This document shows, in pieces, positions 9,047 to 18,684 of a stretch of DNA of 51,868 bases (positions within the stretch are counted from its first letter, which is position 1; each line of letters opens with the position of its first letter). Source of the DNA: Caldilineaceae bacterium (GTDB taxonomy: Bacteria > Chloroflexota > Anaerolineae > Caldilineales > Caldilineaceae). Below the pieces are notes generated by a model, which saw nothing but the letters and a program-made list of their open reading frames with translations, searched no databases and was not told where the DNA came from. The stretch is from positions 5,265 to 57,132 of the forward strand of contig JAGNDO010000031.1 in assembly GCA_018003515.1 (NCBI GenBank), given 5' to 3'. The position numbers and the translations under genes were made by a program.

Positions 9047-9469
9047 GTGGCCATCCATCCGGTGACGTTGAATATATCCGAAGAGATCTACCGCCAAATT
9101 CAGCGGGCGGCGGAACGATTGCAGCGTCCCATGCATGATGTGCTGGTCGAGGCCGTTTCTGCGGTGGCCCCGGTGATGGATGTTGCCCCAACTGCCCTAC
9201 GTGTGTCCTTGGCTCAATTGGCCTATATGAACGACGCGGCACTGTGGCAAATGGCCCGAACAACTTTATCTTTGGCCCAACGGGAACGGATGGCAAATTT
9301 GCATGCCCAGCAACAAGAAGTAGGGCTGACTTCCACCGAAAAGCTGGAAGAGGTCGAACTTCTGCAACAATACAAAGATACCCAACTGGTGCGCGCCCAG
9401 GCCATCCTGTTGCTCAATCAGCGAGGCTATGACACCGAAGACCCCAGCCAGTTCCATCCCTTGGACTGA
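9047..9469 (+). CDS. Ribbon-helix-helix-like small protein, partner of HNH nuclease
   Basis: 140 aa from a GTG start with AAAGGA 6 nt upstream and a near-consensus promoter before that. The N-terminal 35 residues ('VTLNISEEIYRQIQRAAERL') read as a beta-strand followed by helices, like ribbon-helix-helix/CopG antitoxins. The C-terminal part is helical and Gln/Glu/Leu-rich with 'VRAQAILLLNQRGYD'. The HNH gene starts 8 nt after the stop. This pairing suggests a regulator or antitoxin role for this protein, but the family is not one I can name with certainty. Confidence 0.7.
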   Translation: MAIHPVTLNISEEIYRQIQRAAERLQRPMHDVLVEAVSAVAPVMDVAPTALRVSLAQLAYMNDAALWQMARTTLSLAQRERMANLHAQQQEVGLTSTEKLEEVELLQQYKDTQLVRAQAILLLNQRGYDTEDPSQFHPLD

Positions 9470-9477
9470 GGTCCGAC

Positions 9478-9868
9478 ATGAGCCCCCCTTACCTTTCTTC
9501 AACCCTGCGCCAACGTGTGGCAGAAACCTTTGGTCATTGCTGCGCCTATTGTCGCACGGCCCAGCGCATCGTTGGCCCTCTCCTCGAGATCGATCACATT
9601 ACCCCGCAGTCAAAGGGCGGATCTTCGGAAGAAGAGAATCTGGCCCTGGCTTGTCCTGTTTGTAACAGCCACAAATCGGATCTAATCGAGGCTCCAGATC
9701 CTGGTTCGGGCAAGATTTCGCTACTCTTCAATCCGCGGACACAGGTGTGGGCAGAGCATTTCGTTTGGCTTGATGGCGGTGCCACCATTGCCGGTATGAC
9801 TGCCTGTGGTCGCTGCCCGCCGCTTGTGGATCGCCGTGGGCTGGCATCCGCCCATAGAAAAATCCTGA
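9478..9868 (+). pseudogene. HNH endonuclease with a 3' frameshifting deletion
   Basis: The HNH core is intact: C22/C25 ('CAYC'), 'EIDHITPQSKGG' with D39-H40, N54, and C59/C62 followed by H65. Downstream, 'TIAGMTACGR' should lead into about 14 further residues and then a C-terminal 'AARRLWIAVGWHPP'. That last sequence is present but in a different frame (from about 9819, ending TGA at 9868). An out-of-frame deletion has therefore joined the Gly-Arg codons to the Ala-Ala-Arg-Arg codons. The original frame runs on antisense through the DUF1992 gene to 10341 and is not credible as real coding. Nuclease activity might survive because the catalytic core precedes the lesion. Confidence 0.72.
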
Positions 9869-9885
9869 TCCTTCCCCCACCTATC

Positions 9886-10383
9886 CTACCCCAAATCCTC
9901 CCATTGTCGGGAGGCTCCAATCCGCTTCAACTCATTGTCCAGGCTGAGCCGGAAGATCTCCAGGCGGGGGATGACCATGCCCAGGTTGACTGTGGCGATC
10001 CTGCGGTTGAGGTCGTCGATCTCGGTTTGAAAGCGGGCCAGGTCGTCGAGCCAGAAAGCGGCGGCGCGGTCATCCTGGCTGGTTCGGCGGCGCTCCCAGG
10101 TGGTGGAGAGACGGTGGCGCAGGTCGTCGATCTTGGCCAGCATCTCCTTGCGGTCGGCGATCCAGCCGGGGGAGAGGTCGTTCTCCTTGAGGATGCGGTT
10201 GGCCATGTCCATGTCCGATGGCGCGTTGGGATTCTTGCCAAAGTCTTGGGGCTTGCCCCGGCCCGGCAGATTGTCGAAGGCCCCGGCCCGCATGGCCTCC
10301 TCGATCTGCTGGCTGACCAGATCCTGCCATTCTGCTTCTGAACGGCGGGGGAGGGGTTTGGATGGTTGAGTGAGGTCAGGCAT
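9886..10383 (-). CDS. DUF1992 / DnaJ-C28-homologue domain protein
   Basis: 165 aa. The diagnostic 'AFDNLPGRGKPQDF' lies at residues ~35-48, preceded by 'LVSQQIEEAMRAG' and followed by 'MANRILKENDLSPGWI'. The rest is a long amphipathic helix with coiled-coil character ('RKEMLAKIDDLRHRL', 'LDDLARFQTEIDDLNRRI'). The family is the domain found in eukaryotic DNAJC28; its bacterial function is unknown. The in-frame ATG at 10383 starts exactly where family homology begins; codons further upstream (to 10542) look non-coding. Convergent with the HNH gene. Confidence 0.85.
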   Translation of the reverse strand: MPDLTQPSKPLPRRSEAEWQDLVSQQIEEAMRAGAFDNLPGRGKPQDFGKNPNAPSDMDMANRILKENDLSPGWIADRKEMLAKIDDLRHRLSTTWERRRTSQDDRAAAFWLDDLARFQTEIDDLNRRIATVNLGMVIPRLEIFRLSLDNELKRIGASRQWEDLG

Positions 10384-10495
10384 GGGTGTGGGTCTCCGGC
10401 GGTTGAGATGGACGGAAAGAGGCCAAGGGTGGCATGGGTCAAATTCTACCATACCCTCTACCTCTCTTCCACTCGCTAGAAAAGGGTGGCATTTT

Positions 10496-10524
10496 TTGTG
10501 GCATGGCTGGATAGCCGCTAAACT
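10496..10524 (+). promoter_or_regulatory. Possible sigma-70 promoter for argH
   Basis: TTGTGG (10496-10501), a 17-nt spacer and TAAACT (10519-10524) lie 60 bp before argH. Confidence 0.45.
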
Positions 10525-10583
10525 GTGGGAGTCTTTATCCAATCCGCCAAGCAGGCGAATCGCAACCAGAAGAAAACAGGTGC

Positions 10584-12050
10584 ATGATGAGCAGCAAACT
10601 TTGGGGAGGCCGCTTCAGCGGGGCCACGGACCCGCTGATGGAGCAGTTCAACGCCTCCATCACCTTTGACAAACGCATGTGGTTGGCCGACATTTTGGGT
10701 AGCCAGGCCTATGCGGTCGCCCTGGCCAAGGCTGGTATCATCACCCAGGCCGAGGCCGCCCGTTTGGTGGAGGGGCTGGATCAAGTGGCCGGGGAGTGGC
10801 GGCAGGGGCGCTTTCAGATCCAGGCTGGGGACGAAGACATCCACACGGCCAACGAGCGGCGGCTGGGGGAATTGATCGGCCCGGTGGCGGGCAAGCTGCA
10901 CACGGGACGCAGCCGCAACGACCAGGTGGCTACGGATACGCGCCTGTGGCTGCGGTCCGCCATTGACACCCTGGCCGGACACCTCAATGAATTGATCGAA
11001 GCCTTGGTGGTCCGGGCCGAGACGGAGATCGACCTGCTCATGCCCGGCTATACCCATTTGCAGCGGGCCCAGCCTGTGCGCTGGAGCCATTGGCTGCTCA
11101 GTCATGCCTGGGCCTGGCAGCGGGATGCCCAGCGGCTGGCGGATGTGCGGGGGCGGGTCAATGTGCTGCCCTTGGGCAGCGGGGCCTTGGCGGGCAATCC
11201 CTTTGCCATTGACCGCGACTTCTTGGCCCAGGAATTGGGCTTTCAGGCCATCACCCCCAATAGCCTGGACGGGGTGAGCGACCGGGATTTCGTGGCCGAG
11301 TTTCTCTTTTGGGCCAGCCTCACCTCTATTCATCTCAGCCGCCTGGCCGAGGATTTGGTGCTTTTTGCCAGCGCCGAGTTTGGCTTTGTCACCCTGGCTG
11401 ATGCCTACAGCACGGGCAGCAGTCTGATGCCCCAGAAGAAGAACCCGGATGCCATGGAGCTGCTACGGGGCAAATCGGGCCGGGTGGTGGGGGATCTGAT
11501 GGGGCTGTTGATGACCCTCAAGGGCTTGCCCAGCACCTATAACAAGGATCTGCAAGAGGACAAAGAACCCCTCTTCGACGCCGTGGACACCCTGAGCGGA
11601 ACTTTGCAGATCGCCACGGGGGTGATCGCCACCCTGACCCCTCGCCCGGATCGATTGGCCGCCGCCCTCTCGCCGGACATGCTGGCCACGGATCTGGCCG
11701 ACTATTTGGTGCGGGCCGGGGTGCCCTTCCGGGAGACCCATCATGTGGCCGGGGCCGCCGTGCGTCTGGCCGAGGAGCGGGCTTGTCGGCTTTCGGAGCT
11801 GACTGCGGCGGATCTGCACACCTTGCACCCAGCCTTTGGCCCGGATGTGACCCATGTCTGGGATTATGAGCGCAGTGTGGAGAGCCGGGATGTGGCGGGT
11901 GGCACCAGCCGCCGGGCGGTGACCGCTCAGATCGAGGATCTGCGCGGGTGGCTGGTGCAGCAATCGGTTGCCCCAATCTCTCAATCTCCCAATCTCCAAA
12001 TCTCAAAAATGGCTAAATCATCTGCTTATCCAATCCTTGGGGTGCACTGA
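10584..12050 (+). CDS. argH: Argininosuccinate lyase
   Basis: Last step of arginine synthesis: argininosuccinate to arginine plus fumarate, in the cytoplasm as a tetramer. 488 aa, slightly long (typical is about 460). It starts 'KLWGGRFSG', has '[13 protein letters not shown]' and '[18 protein letters not shown]', and the fumarase/aspartase superfamily signature '[12 protein letters not shown]' at ~279-290. Helical core continues to 'DLRGWLVQQ'. The last ~27 residues ('[13 protein letters not shown]' and onward) are not family sequence and come from an octamer repeat that the gene reads into. Two adjacent ATGs (10584, 10587) are both possible. Confidence 0.97.
   Translation: MMSSKLWGGRFSGATDPLMEQFNASITFDKRMWLADILGSQAYAVALAKAGIITQAEAARLVEGLDQVAGEWRQGRFQIQAGDEDIHTANERRLGELIGPVAGKLHTGRSRNDQVATDTRLWLRSAIDTLAGHLNELIEALVVRAETEIDLLMPGYTHLQRAQPVRWSHWLLSHAWAWQRDAQRLADVRGRVNVLPLGSGALAGNPFAIDRDFLAQELGFQAITPNSLDGVSDRDFVAEFLFWASLTSIHLSRLAEDLVLFASAEFGFVTLADAYSTGSSLMPQKKNPDAMELLRGKSGRVVGDLMGLLMTLKGLPSTYNKDLQEDKEPLFDAVDTLSGTLQIATGVIATLTPRPDRLAAALSPDMLATDLADYLVRAGVPFRETHHVAGAAVRLAEERACRLSELTAADLHTLHPAFGPDVTHVWDYERSVESRDVAGGTSRRAVTAQIEDLRGWLVQQSVAPISQSPNLQISKMAKSSAYPILGVH
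11973..12004 (+). repeat. Octamer tandem repeat at the 3' end of argH
   Basis: Four copies of an 8-nt unit around CAATCTC (AATCT recurs at 11975, 11983, 11991 and 11999). It extends the argH reading frame and adds a non-homologous tail. Confidence 0.75.
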
Positions 12051-12436
12051 ACGGACGGAAACTCGATCTGTGTTTGGAAGCAGGTTGACAAGATGTGTAA
12101 ATCTTGCTAGGATACAGTGCGGATGAAAGTTGATTCACTTCGTGTATGCCTCATCAACAGATACTCACTCCAACACCCATTTGAGTTGCCCGGATTGTTA
12201 AAGATATATTGATCCCGTTGCAACCCTCGCCACCCAAAAGGTTGTACTGCTTGGATGACGTTTTGCACGGTCTGTTTGCCACCCCCCATACAATCCCAGC
12301 CTATACCGGACCAGATAAACTAGAAAACGACTATAGCACATCGATTGGTTTTATCATGCGCGTTTGGCAATCGAAGTTGCTGTGCCGTCATCGTGTCTTA
12401 TTGAACTATTGATCATCAAGTCATAAGGGGTAGCCT
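12051..12436. other. Long intergenic leader between argH and the first Dpp gene
   Basis: About 390 bp with no convincing gene. Its only clear element is a promoter at 12085-12113 on the plus strand, which would give a leader of about 310 nt before the GTG at 12437. I see no recognisable riboswitch fold, tRNA or terminator. Short reading frames on both strands lack ribosome sites and homology. Confidence 0.5.
12085..12113 (+). promoter_or_regulatory. Sigma-70-type promoter for Dpp system A
   Basis: TTGACA (12085-12090), a 17-nt spacer and TAGGAT (12108-12113). Consensus -35 and optimal spacing; it is the only strong promoter-like site before the five-gene transport cluster. Confidence 0.65.
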
Positions 12437-13486
12437 GTGGCCAGATTGCTCGAAGTAAAGAACCTGAAAACCCAATTCTTTACCCAGGATGGTGTTGTTC
12501 ACGCCGTTAACGGAATCAGTTATGACGTTAACGAAGGTGAAACCGTCGCCATCGTGGGGGAGTCGGGTTGTGGAAAGAGCGTCGGCGTCATGTCGCTGAT
12601 TCGGTTGATTCCCCAGCCACCGGGCAAGATTGTGGACGGCGAGGTGTTGTTTGGCGGGCAGGATCTGCTCAAGTTGAGCGAGGAAGAGTTGCGTCATATC
12701 CGCGGCAATCGGATTGCCATGATCTTCCAGGATCCCATGACTTCGCTCAATCCTGTCCTCACCATTGGGCGGCAGATCACCGAGTCCTTGGAACTGCACC
12801 TGGATATGAACAAGGAGCAGGCCCGGGCCCGGGCGGTGGAACTGTTGGAACTGGTGGGCATCCCCGGTGCCGGCGACCGGTTGGATGACTATCCGCACCA
12901 ATTCTCCGGCGGCATGCGTCAGCGGGTGATGATCGCCATGGGGTTGAGCTGCAATCCCCAGTTGCTGATTGCGGATGAGCCAACCACGGCCTTGGATGTG
13001 ACCATCCAGGCCCAAATCGTTGATCTGGTGGAGCGGCTCAAGACAGAATTGGGCATGGCCATCATCTGGATCACCCACGATCTGGGGGTGGTGGCAGGCA
13101 TGGCCCAACGGGTGTTGGTCATGTACTCCGGCTTTATTGTGGAAGAGGCCAATGTGGGCGAACTCTACGCCAATCCTCGCCACCCCTACACCTTGGGGCT
13201 GCTGCGCTCCATCCCCCGCCTGGATCTGGGCCGTCAGAAACGCTTAATCCCCATCGAGGGACTGCCACCGGACCTCCTGGACGCGCCGGCCCATTGTCCG
13301 TTTGCCCCGCGCTGCGATTTTGTGATGGACAAATGCTGGCAGCAAAACCCGGTTTTGGAAAGTGTCGGCCCCGGTCACAAGTCAGCCTGTTGGGTGGACA
13401 TATCAGGTGTATCGGTTTACGTATCCGCCGCACAGGCAGCGATAGACGCCAGGGCAGTCAGCGCAGGGCAGGAGGCATCCCGATGA
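12437..13486 (+). CDS. Oligo/dipeptide ABC transporter ATP-binding protein (DppD type), system A
   Basis: 349-aa cytoplasmic ATPase that powers peptide import, pairing with the DppF-type protein downstream. Walker A 'GESGCGKS' at ~41-48, Q-loop '[10 protein letters not shown]', signature 'FSGGMRQRV' at ~156, Walker B '[12 protein letters not shown]' at ~176, H-loop 'ITHDLGVV'. The C-terminal oligo_HPY extension carries the Cys pattern 'CPFAPRCDF' ... 'CWQQNP' ... 'HKSACW' known from DppD/OppD proteins. GTG start with AAGGGG 6 nt upstream. The stop overlaps the next start (ATGA), so the two ATPases are coupled. Confidence 0.95.
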   Translation: MARLLEVKNLKTQFFTQDGVVHAVNGISYDVNEGETVAIVGESGCGKSVGVMSLIRLIPQPPGKIVDGEVLFGGQDLLKLSEEELRHIRGNRIAMIFQDPMTSLNPVLTIGRQITESLELHLDMNKEQARARAVELLELVGIPGAGDRLDDYPHQFSGGMRQRVMIAMGLSCNPQLLIADEPTTALDVTIQAQIVDLVERLKTELGMAIIWITHDLGVVAGMAQRVLVMYSGFIVEEANVGELYANPRHPYTLGLLRSIPRLDLGRQKRLIPIEGLPPDLLDAPAHCPFAPRCDFVMDKCWQQNPVLESVGPGHKSACWVDISGVSVYVSAAQAAIDARAVSAGQEASR

Positions 13487-14520
13487 GCGGAAACAATGGC
13501 AGCAAAGAGGTCCTGTTGGATGTGGACAACCTGAAGATGCACTTCCCCATCACCCAGGGCATCGTCTTTCAGCGCCAGGTCGGGGCCATCAAAGCCGTGG
13601 ACGGCATCTCTTTCAAACTCTATCGGGGCGAGACCTTGGGGCTGGTGGGTGAATCTGGCTGTGGCAAATCGACCACAGGCCGTTCCATCCTGCAACTTTA
13701 TCGGCCAACCGATGGTCAAGTCAACTTCGAAGGGGTAGAGTTGACCAAGATCAAAGGCGAAGAGTTGCGGCGCACCCGGCGGCGCATGCAGATGATCTTC
13801 CAAGATCCCTATGCCTCCCTCAACCCACGCATGACCGTGGGCAGCATCATCGGCGAGCCGTTGGAAGTTCACAACATCGGCAGCAGCAAAAAAGAACGCC
13901 AGGATCGGGTGCAGGATCTGTTGAAGACCGTGGGCCTCAACCCCTATTTTGTCAACCGCTATCCCCACGAGTTTTCCGGCGGCCAGCGCCAGCGCATCGG
14001 CGTGGCCCGGGCCTTGGCGGTCAACCCCTCGTTTATCGTCTGCGACGAACCCATCTCCGCCCTGGATGTGTCGATTCAGGCTCAGATCATCAACCTGCTG
14101 GAAGACTTGCAGGGCGAGCTGAATCTGACCTATCTCTTCATCGCCCATGACCTCTCCGTGGTGCGCCACATCTCCGACCGCATTGCCGTCATGTATTTGG
14201 GCAAGATCGTCGAGTTGGCAGACCGGGACGAGCTATATCTGAAACCCTTGCATCCCTATACCCAGGCCCTGCTCTCCGCCGTCCCCATCCCCGACCCGGT
14301 GATCGAGGGGAAACGGACGCGCATGATCCTGGAGGGGGATGTGCCCAGCCCGGCCAATCCGCCCCGGGGTTGCAACTTCAACACCCGCTGTCCCCAGGTG
14401 ATGGATGTGTGTCGGGAAAACGACCCCACCTTCACGGATCTGGGTGATGGTCACTATGTGGCCTGTTTCCTGTATGATCAGGTCAAGCCGATCCCGGTGC
14501 CTTTGGCGAAGAAGAAGTAA
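13483..14520 (+). CDS. Oligo/dipeptide ABC transporter ATP-binding protein (DppF type), system A
   Basis: 345 aa, second ATPase of the heterodimer. Walker A 'GESGCGKST' at ~56, Q-loop '[10 protein letters not shown]', signature '[15 protein letters not shown]' at ~164, '[18 protein letters not shown]' (the DppF/OppF form of Walker B), H-loop '[12 protein letters not shown]'. C-terminal Cys motif '[14 protein letters not shown]' followed by 'HYVAC'. The ATG at 13483 overlaps the upstream stop by 4 nt, which decides the start; longer in-frame readings upstream lie inside the DppD gene. Confidence 0.95.
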   Translation: MSGNNGSKEVLLDVDNLKMHFPITQGIVFQRQVGAIKAVDGISFKLYRGETLGLVGESGCGKSTTGRSILQLYRPTDGQVNFEGVELTKIKGEELRRTRRRMQMIFQDPYASLNPRMTVGSIIGEPLEVHNIGSSKKERQDRVQDLLKTVGLNPYFVNRYPHEFSGGQRQRIGVARALAVNPSFIVCDEPISALDVSIQAQIINLLEDLQGELNLTYLFIAHDLSVVRHISDRIAVMYLGKIVELADRDELYLKPLHPYTQALLSAVPIPDPVIEGKRTRMILEGDVPSPANPPRGCNFNTRCPQVMDVCRENDPTFTDLGDGHYVACFLYDQVKPIPVPLAKKK

Positions 14521-14541
14521 CGATTTATTCTGTTTTCTCCC

Positions 14542-14584
14542 CTTTCCAGAAGCAACTTCCTTGAGATAGCCCGCTTCTGGAAAG
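14542..14584 (+). terminator. Hairpin between DppF and the binding protein gene
   Basis: Inverted repeat CTTTCCAGAAGC (14542-14553) and its complement (14573-14584) with a 19-nt loop. No T-tract follows, so it may be an RNA-stability or attenuation hairpin rather than a full terminator. Confidence 0.4.
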
Positions 14585-14700
14585 TGTGTTGCCAGCTCAA
14601 TCTATCTAGCGAGTTGAGATGTAGTACCCAGTTCAATTCTGTTCCACCGTAAGTTTTTCGTGTTTTCTGTATCCACCTTTTACTCACCAGGAGGAAATGC

Positions 14701-16494
14701 ATGCGATCTAAAAAGCTCTATGCAATTCTGGGTGTGTTGCTGGTACTGTCTATGGTACTGGCTGCCTGCCCGGCCCAAACTGCCGAACCTCAGGTCATCG
14801 AGGTAGAGGTAACCCGTATTGTTGAGGGGGAGACTCAGACCGTGGTCGTTACCGCCACGCCTGAACCGTCCAATGAAGTTGCGGTAGTCCAAGAAAAGGT
14901 ATTGCGCGTAAACTTGGGCACCTATCCCGACATCATTGATCCCCAGAAGAGTTCTTTCGTCAATGAGATTGCTCATCTGCAAATGATCTACGAGGGCCTT
15001 ACCCGCTTGGATCCCGACTTGCAGACTGTTCCTGCCGCCGCAGAATCTTGGGTGTACAGTGACGATGCAACTCAGGTTGTCTTCACTTTGCGCCCGGATC
15101 TGAAGTATAGCGATGGCTCCGTGCTGAATGCTGAGCGCTACGCTTTCTCGATCATCCGCAATGTCAACCCAGAGACGGCTGGTGAATACGCTGGCATCAC
15201 GGACGAGATCGCTGGCGCGCCGGAATGGCGCGGCTGTGATACTGCGGACGCTGCGGCCTGCGAGGCAGCCGCTGCGGTCGTGGCAGAGAGTATCAAGGCC
15301 AGCCATGCCGACGGCGCTGTCTGTGAGGGCTATGAGGATGCAGCTTGCAATACCTTGACCCTTACCCTCTCCAAGCCGGCTCCCTACTTCCACACCGTCA
15401 TGTCGCTTTGGGTGACCTATCCGGCCAAGGAAGAGAGTATCTCCACGGGTGGCGAGCAGTGGTGGAACAGCTCCAAGTTCCAGATCGGCAACGGCCCCTA
15501 TGTTTTGCAGAGTCTCGAACCCTTCGTCCGTGGCTACTTCGTGCCTAACGCCAACTATTGGCGCGGCAACGCTACCGTCGATATTGAATACTCTTATATC
15601 ACCGATAGCGCCGTCTCTTTCGAGGCTTACAAGAACGATGAGTTCGACATCATTGCTCCTGGAGCCGAAGACCTGGAGGTCATCAAGGCCGATGCTCAGT
15701 TGAGCGCCGAGCTCAATACCTATCCCGGTTCCTGCACCTTTGCTGTGATGTTCCATCAACTCAAGGAACCCTTCACCGACCAGAAGGTGCGCGAGGCGTT
15801 TGCCATGGGTCTGGATCGAGAGTCCTGGGTGCGCGATGTGCTGCGCGGCCTGGGTTCGCCGGCCCTGACCTGGATCCCGCCCGGATATCCTGGGTACGAT
15901 AGTGCGGAGAACCGTTGGGGCTTTGATCCTGATGCTGCCAAGGCCGCCCTGGCTGAATCCAGCTACGGTAGTGTCGAGGCGCTTCCTCCCATCAAGCTAA
16001 CATTCAGCGACACCCCGCGTAACCGAACTCGCAATGAGTGGCTGGCCGCGAAGTGGCAAGAAGTTCTGGGTGTGGATATCCAACTCGATCCGGTTGAGTC
16101 CACGACCTATACGGCTCTGACCAAGGACATCAATACTGCTCCGCAGGTCTTTATCCTGGGTTGGTGCGCCGACTATCCAGATCCGCAGAATTGGCTGAGC
16201 GTTTACTGGAAGACCGGTGGTTTCGGCGAGCGTATTGGCTACTCCAACCCGGACTTTGATGCACTGGTGGATCAGGCCGATACCACGGTTGATCCTGCCG
16301 AGCGTTCGGCACTGTACACACAGGCGCAACAACTTTTGACCGATGGCGCGCCGGTGGCCTTCATGTGGAACAATGTCAACAATTACCTGGTCAAGCCATG
16401 GATTACGGGTGTCGTCAAGACTCCTCAAGACTCTGGCTGGACCGGTATTCAAGAGCCGTTGACCATCGACATCGACACAACCATGTTGCCGTAG
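14701..16494 (+). CDS. Family 5 extracellular solute-binding lipoprotein, system A
   Basis: 597 aa. Lipoprotein signal peptide with lipobox 'LAAC' (C23), then a Val/Glu/Thr-rich stalk (residues ~28-65, 'VIEVEVTRIVEGETQT'). The mature domain has canonical SBP_bac_5 order: 'VLRVNLGTYPDIIDPQ' (lobe I start), 'YSDGSVLNAERYAFSI', 'NGPYVLQSLEPFVRGYFVPN', 'KVREAFAMGLDRESWV' (lobe II), ending with a typical 'VAFMWNNVNNYLVKPWI'. It should sit on the outer face of the membrane and deliver peptides to the permeases that follow at 16672 and 17675. GGAGG lies 7 nt before the ATG. The insertion rich in Cys and Ala (~residues 180-215) is unusual. Confidence 0.94.
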   Translation: MRSKKLYAILGVLLVLSMVLAACPAQTAEPQVIEVEVTRIVEGETQTVVVTATPEPSNEVAVVQEKVLRVNLGTYPDIIDPQKSSFVNEIAHLQMIYEGLTRLDPDLQTVPAAAESWVYSDDATQVVFTLRPDLKYSDGSVLNAERYAFSIIRNVNPETAGEYAGITDEIAGAPEWRGCDTADAAACEAAAAVVAESIKASHADGAVCEGYEDAACNTLTLTLSKPAPYFHTVMSLWVTYPAKEESISTGGEQWWNSSKFQIGNGPYVLQSLEPFVRGYFVPNANYWRGNATVDIEYSYITDSAVSFEAYKNDEFDIIAPGAEDLEVIKADAQLSAELNTYPGSCTFAVMFHQLKEPFTDQKVREAFAMGLDRESWVRDVLRGLGSPALTWIPPGYPGYDSAENRWGFDPDAAKAALAESSYGSVEALPPIKLTFSDTPRNRTRNEWLAAKWQEVLGVDIQLDPVESTTYTALTKDINTAPQVFILGWCADYPDPQNWLSVYWKTGGFGERIGYSNPDFDALVDQADTTVDPAERSALYTQAQQLLTDGAPVAFMWNNVNNYLVKPWITGVVKTPQDSGWTGIQEPLTIDIDTTMLP

Positions 16495-16536
16495 TGAAGT
16501 AGTTTAGGTGACTGGGGGCAAGCCCCACCCCCGTAG

Positions 16537-16585
16537 CAGGGCTAGTCATTTGGCCTGTATCCTGATGGCCGAATGACTAGCCCTG
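16537..16585 (+). terminator. Hairpin between binding protein and permease genes, system A
   Basis: 19-nt arms 16537-16555 and 16567-16585 pair with one G-U and an 11-nt loop, with no T-run after them. A stem at this place commonly lets the binding protein be made in excess over the permeases. That role is inferred from position. Confidence 0.55.
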
Positions 16586-16671
16586 TGTTAGTGTGCGTTT
16601 CTTGCGTCTTAAATGACAAGAACGGGTACGTGTCCTGTTTCTCTTGGCTGAAATCGATCAATGGTGATTAA

Positions 16672-17667
16672 ATGACAACATATATCATACGACGACTGCT
16701 TTGGTTGATCCCGACATTGTTTTTTGTGGCGCTAATTACCTTTGTGCTCATGCATGCTACGCCCGGAGGTCCGTGGGATCGGGATTTGAGCGCTCGGCAA
16801 GTAGACGCCCGCACGCAAGAATTGCTCAATAAAGAATTCGGACTGGATAAGCCATTATTCATTAATACTGAGGGGGGAAATCCCCTGGACAGCCAGTTCT
16901 TTAACTATATCGCTGGTGCATTACAGGGTGATTTAGGACCATCCTATCGTCAACGCGGCATGAATGTTGAGGATATTCTGTTCAAGGCCCCCGAGGGCAA
17001 GCCCTTTTGGGATAGTAAATTTGGTTATTCCATGCGACTTGGCTTATTGTCCCTTATCATGGCCGTCGCGTTTGGCATCCCTCTAGGCGTGATTGGGGCG
17101 CTACGGCGCAATACAATCGTTGATTATTTCTCTCTCCTGATCTCAACGATAGGCATCTCCGTTCCCAACTTTGTTCTAGCGATTCTCCTAATTATCCTTG
17201 TCGCTGGCAAATTGAAGTTGATCAAGATTGTTCAGCAAGATTGGAGCAGCCCCGCTGCTTGGATAATTCCTGCGCTGATTCTGGGCTTCGGAACCTTTGC
17301 TTTCATCACTCGCCTGACCCGTTCGCAGATGTTAGAGGTGATGCAGCAAGATTATGTACTCACTGCGCGCTCCAAAGGTCTTTCCGGACAGGCTGTGGTG
17401 GTTAGGCACATGCTACGCAACGCGCTGATTCCAGTGATAACGATTATTGGACCGGCGTTGGCGGGCTTGGTCACTGGATCCTTTATTATTGAGCTGATGT
17501 TTGCCTTCCCAGGTAGTGGCAGGGAATTTGTGCAGTCGATCTCTCGGCGCGATTACTCGATGATTATGGGCACTACGCTGCTCTACGCCGTGTTGGTGGC
17601 CGTGGCGAATCTCACGGTGGATATTATGTATGCATTTCTTGATCCCAGAATCAAGCTAGGGGAGTGA
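16672..17667 (+). CDS. Oligo/dipeptide ABC transporter permease (DppB type), system A
   Basis: 331 aa, usual length. N-terminal 'YIIRRLLWLIPTLFFVALI' is the classic DppB first helix. An extracytoplasmic loop (~40-110) precedes five more hydrophobic segments. EAA loop at ~225-245 ('QDYVLTARSKGLSGQAVVVR'), then 'NALIPVITIIG' and 'FAFPGSGREFVQ'. GGTGA lies 4 nt before the ATG. The next gene follows after 7 bp. Codon use is more AT-rich than the neighbouring ATPase genes, as is the next gene's. Confidence 0.95.
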   Translation: MTTYIIRRLLWLIPTLFFVALITFVLMHATPGGPWDRDLSARQVDARTQELLNKEFGLDKPLFINTEGGNPLDSQFFNYIAGALQGDLGPSYRQRGMNVEDILFKAPEGKPFWDSKFGYSMRLGLLSLIMAVAFGIPLGVIGALRRNTIVDYFSLLISTIGISVPNFVLAILLIILVAGKLKLIKIVQQDWSSPAAWIIPALILGFGTFAFITRLTRSQMLEVMQQDYVLTARSKGLSGQAVVVRHMLRNALIPVITIIGPALAGLVTGSFIIELMFAFPGSGREFVQSISRRDYSMIMGTTLLYAVLVAVANLTVDIMYAFLDPRIKLGE

Positions 17668-17674
17668 GGCGACT

Positions 17675-18658
17675 ATGGCTGTACAGACAAGTACCATTGA
17701 CTCTCTAACGGAGATGATTCTTGCCCGTCCCCCGCGCTCTCTGTGGCGCGATGCCTGGGTGCGGTTTACTAAAAATAAGCTGGCTGTCTTGGCGTCCTTT
17801 GTCCTGCTATTTTTTATTATTGTCGCTGTATTCGCCCCAGTCTTGGCTCCTCATAATCCATTGAAGATCTATGATGGTAAGGGGTATTTGCCGCCAGCTT
17901 GGGAGAAGATGGGGCCAACAGGCAAGGCAGGGGATATGCAGTTCCTGCTAGGAACCGATAGCCTCGGGCGCGATGTCCTAAGTCGGGTAATCTACGGTGC
18001 GCGTGTGTCCCTGGTAGTCGGCTTGATTCCGGCTTTGGTGGTTTTGTTGATCGGTGTAACTGTAGGTCTGATTGCTGGCTATACAGGCGGCCGCACCGAC
18101 AATCTGATCATGCGCTTTGGTGATATTTTGTACGCCTTTCCTGATTTGCTCTTCTTTATCATCGTCATGACGGCCTTGCGCGATACACCGATTGGCCAAC
18201 TGATGAATGGGTTAGTCTTGCTCTTTGTAGCCTTATCCATTGTGAGTTGGATTGGCCTCGCCCGCATTGTGCGCGGTCAGGTTTTATCCCTCAAAGAAAA
18301 GGAATTTGTGGAGGCAGGCCAGATGGTCGGTGCTAGATATGGGCGTATTATGTGGAAGCACATTCTGCCCAACTGTTTGAGCCCAATCATCGTTTACACA
18401 GCCCTGCGGATTCCAGGGTTTATCATTACGGAAGCTGTTTTGGGTTATTTGGGACTGGGCCTTCGACCTTCGACCAAAGCAACCGACCTCTTTATCACCA
18501 GTTGGGGCGCGCTGATGTTAGATGGTCAATCGGCTATCAATGCCCAGCCCTGGCTGCTCCTCTCCCCTGCCATCGCTGTGGCCATCGTGGTTTTGGCATT
18601 CAACTTTGTCGGCGACGGCTTGCGTGATGCCCTCGATCCCCGCATGAGTGGCCGATAA
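17675..18658 (+). CDS. Oligo/dipeptide ABC transporter permease (DppC type), system A
   Basis: 327 aa. N-terminal OppC_N region ('WRDAWVRFTKNKLAVLASFV'), 'LGTDSLGRDVLSRVIYGARV' (family hallmark), EAA loop at ~208-228 ('KEFVEAGQMVGARYGRIMWK'), 'GYLGLGLRPSTKA', and C-terminal 'FVGDGLRDALDPRMSGR'. Complete and apparently functional. Preceded by a GGGGAG/GAGG ribosome site. It ends system A. Confidence 0.95.
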   Translation: MAVQTSTIDSLTEMILARPPRSLWRDAWVRFTKNKLAVLASFVLLFFIIVAVFAPVLAPHNPLKIYDGKGYLPPAWEKMGPTGKAGDMQFLLGTDSLGRDVLSRVIYGARVSLVVGLIPALVVLLIGVTVGLIAGYTGGRTDNLIMRFGDILYAFPDLLFFIIVMTALRDTPIGQLMNGLVLLFVALSIVSWIGLARIVRGQVLSLKEKEFVEAGQMVGARYGRIMWKHILPNCLSPIIVYTALRIPGFIITEAVLGYLGLGLRPSTKATDLFITSWGALMLDGQSAINAQPWLLLSPAIAVAIVVLAFNFVGDGLRDALDPRMSGR

Positions 18659-18684
18659 TATTGCATTAAAGCCCTGAGCAATAG

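Noticed and set aside
9869-10341. Extension of the HNH reading frame to 10341
   Set aside because: It is antisense to the well-supported DUF1992 gene and results from the frameshift; the true end is in another frame at 9868.
12209-12412. 67-codon frame in the leader of Dpp system A
   Set aside because: No Shine-Dalgarno and no homology; a leader peptide cannot be supported.
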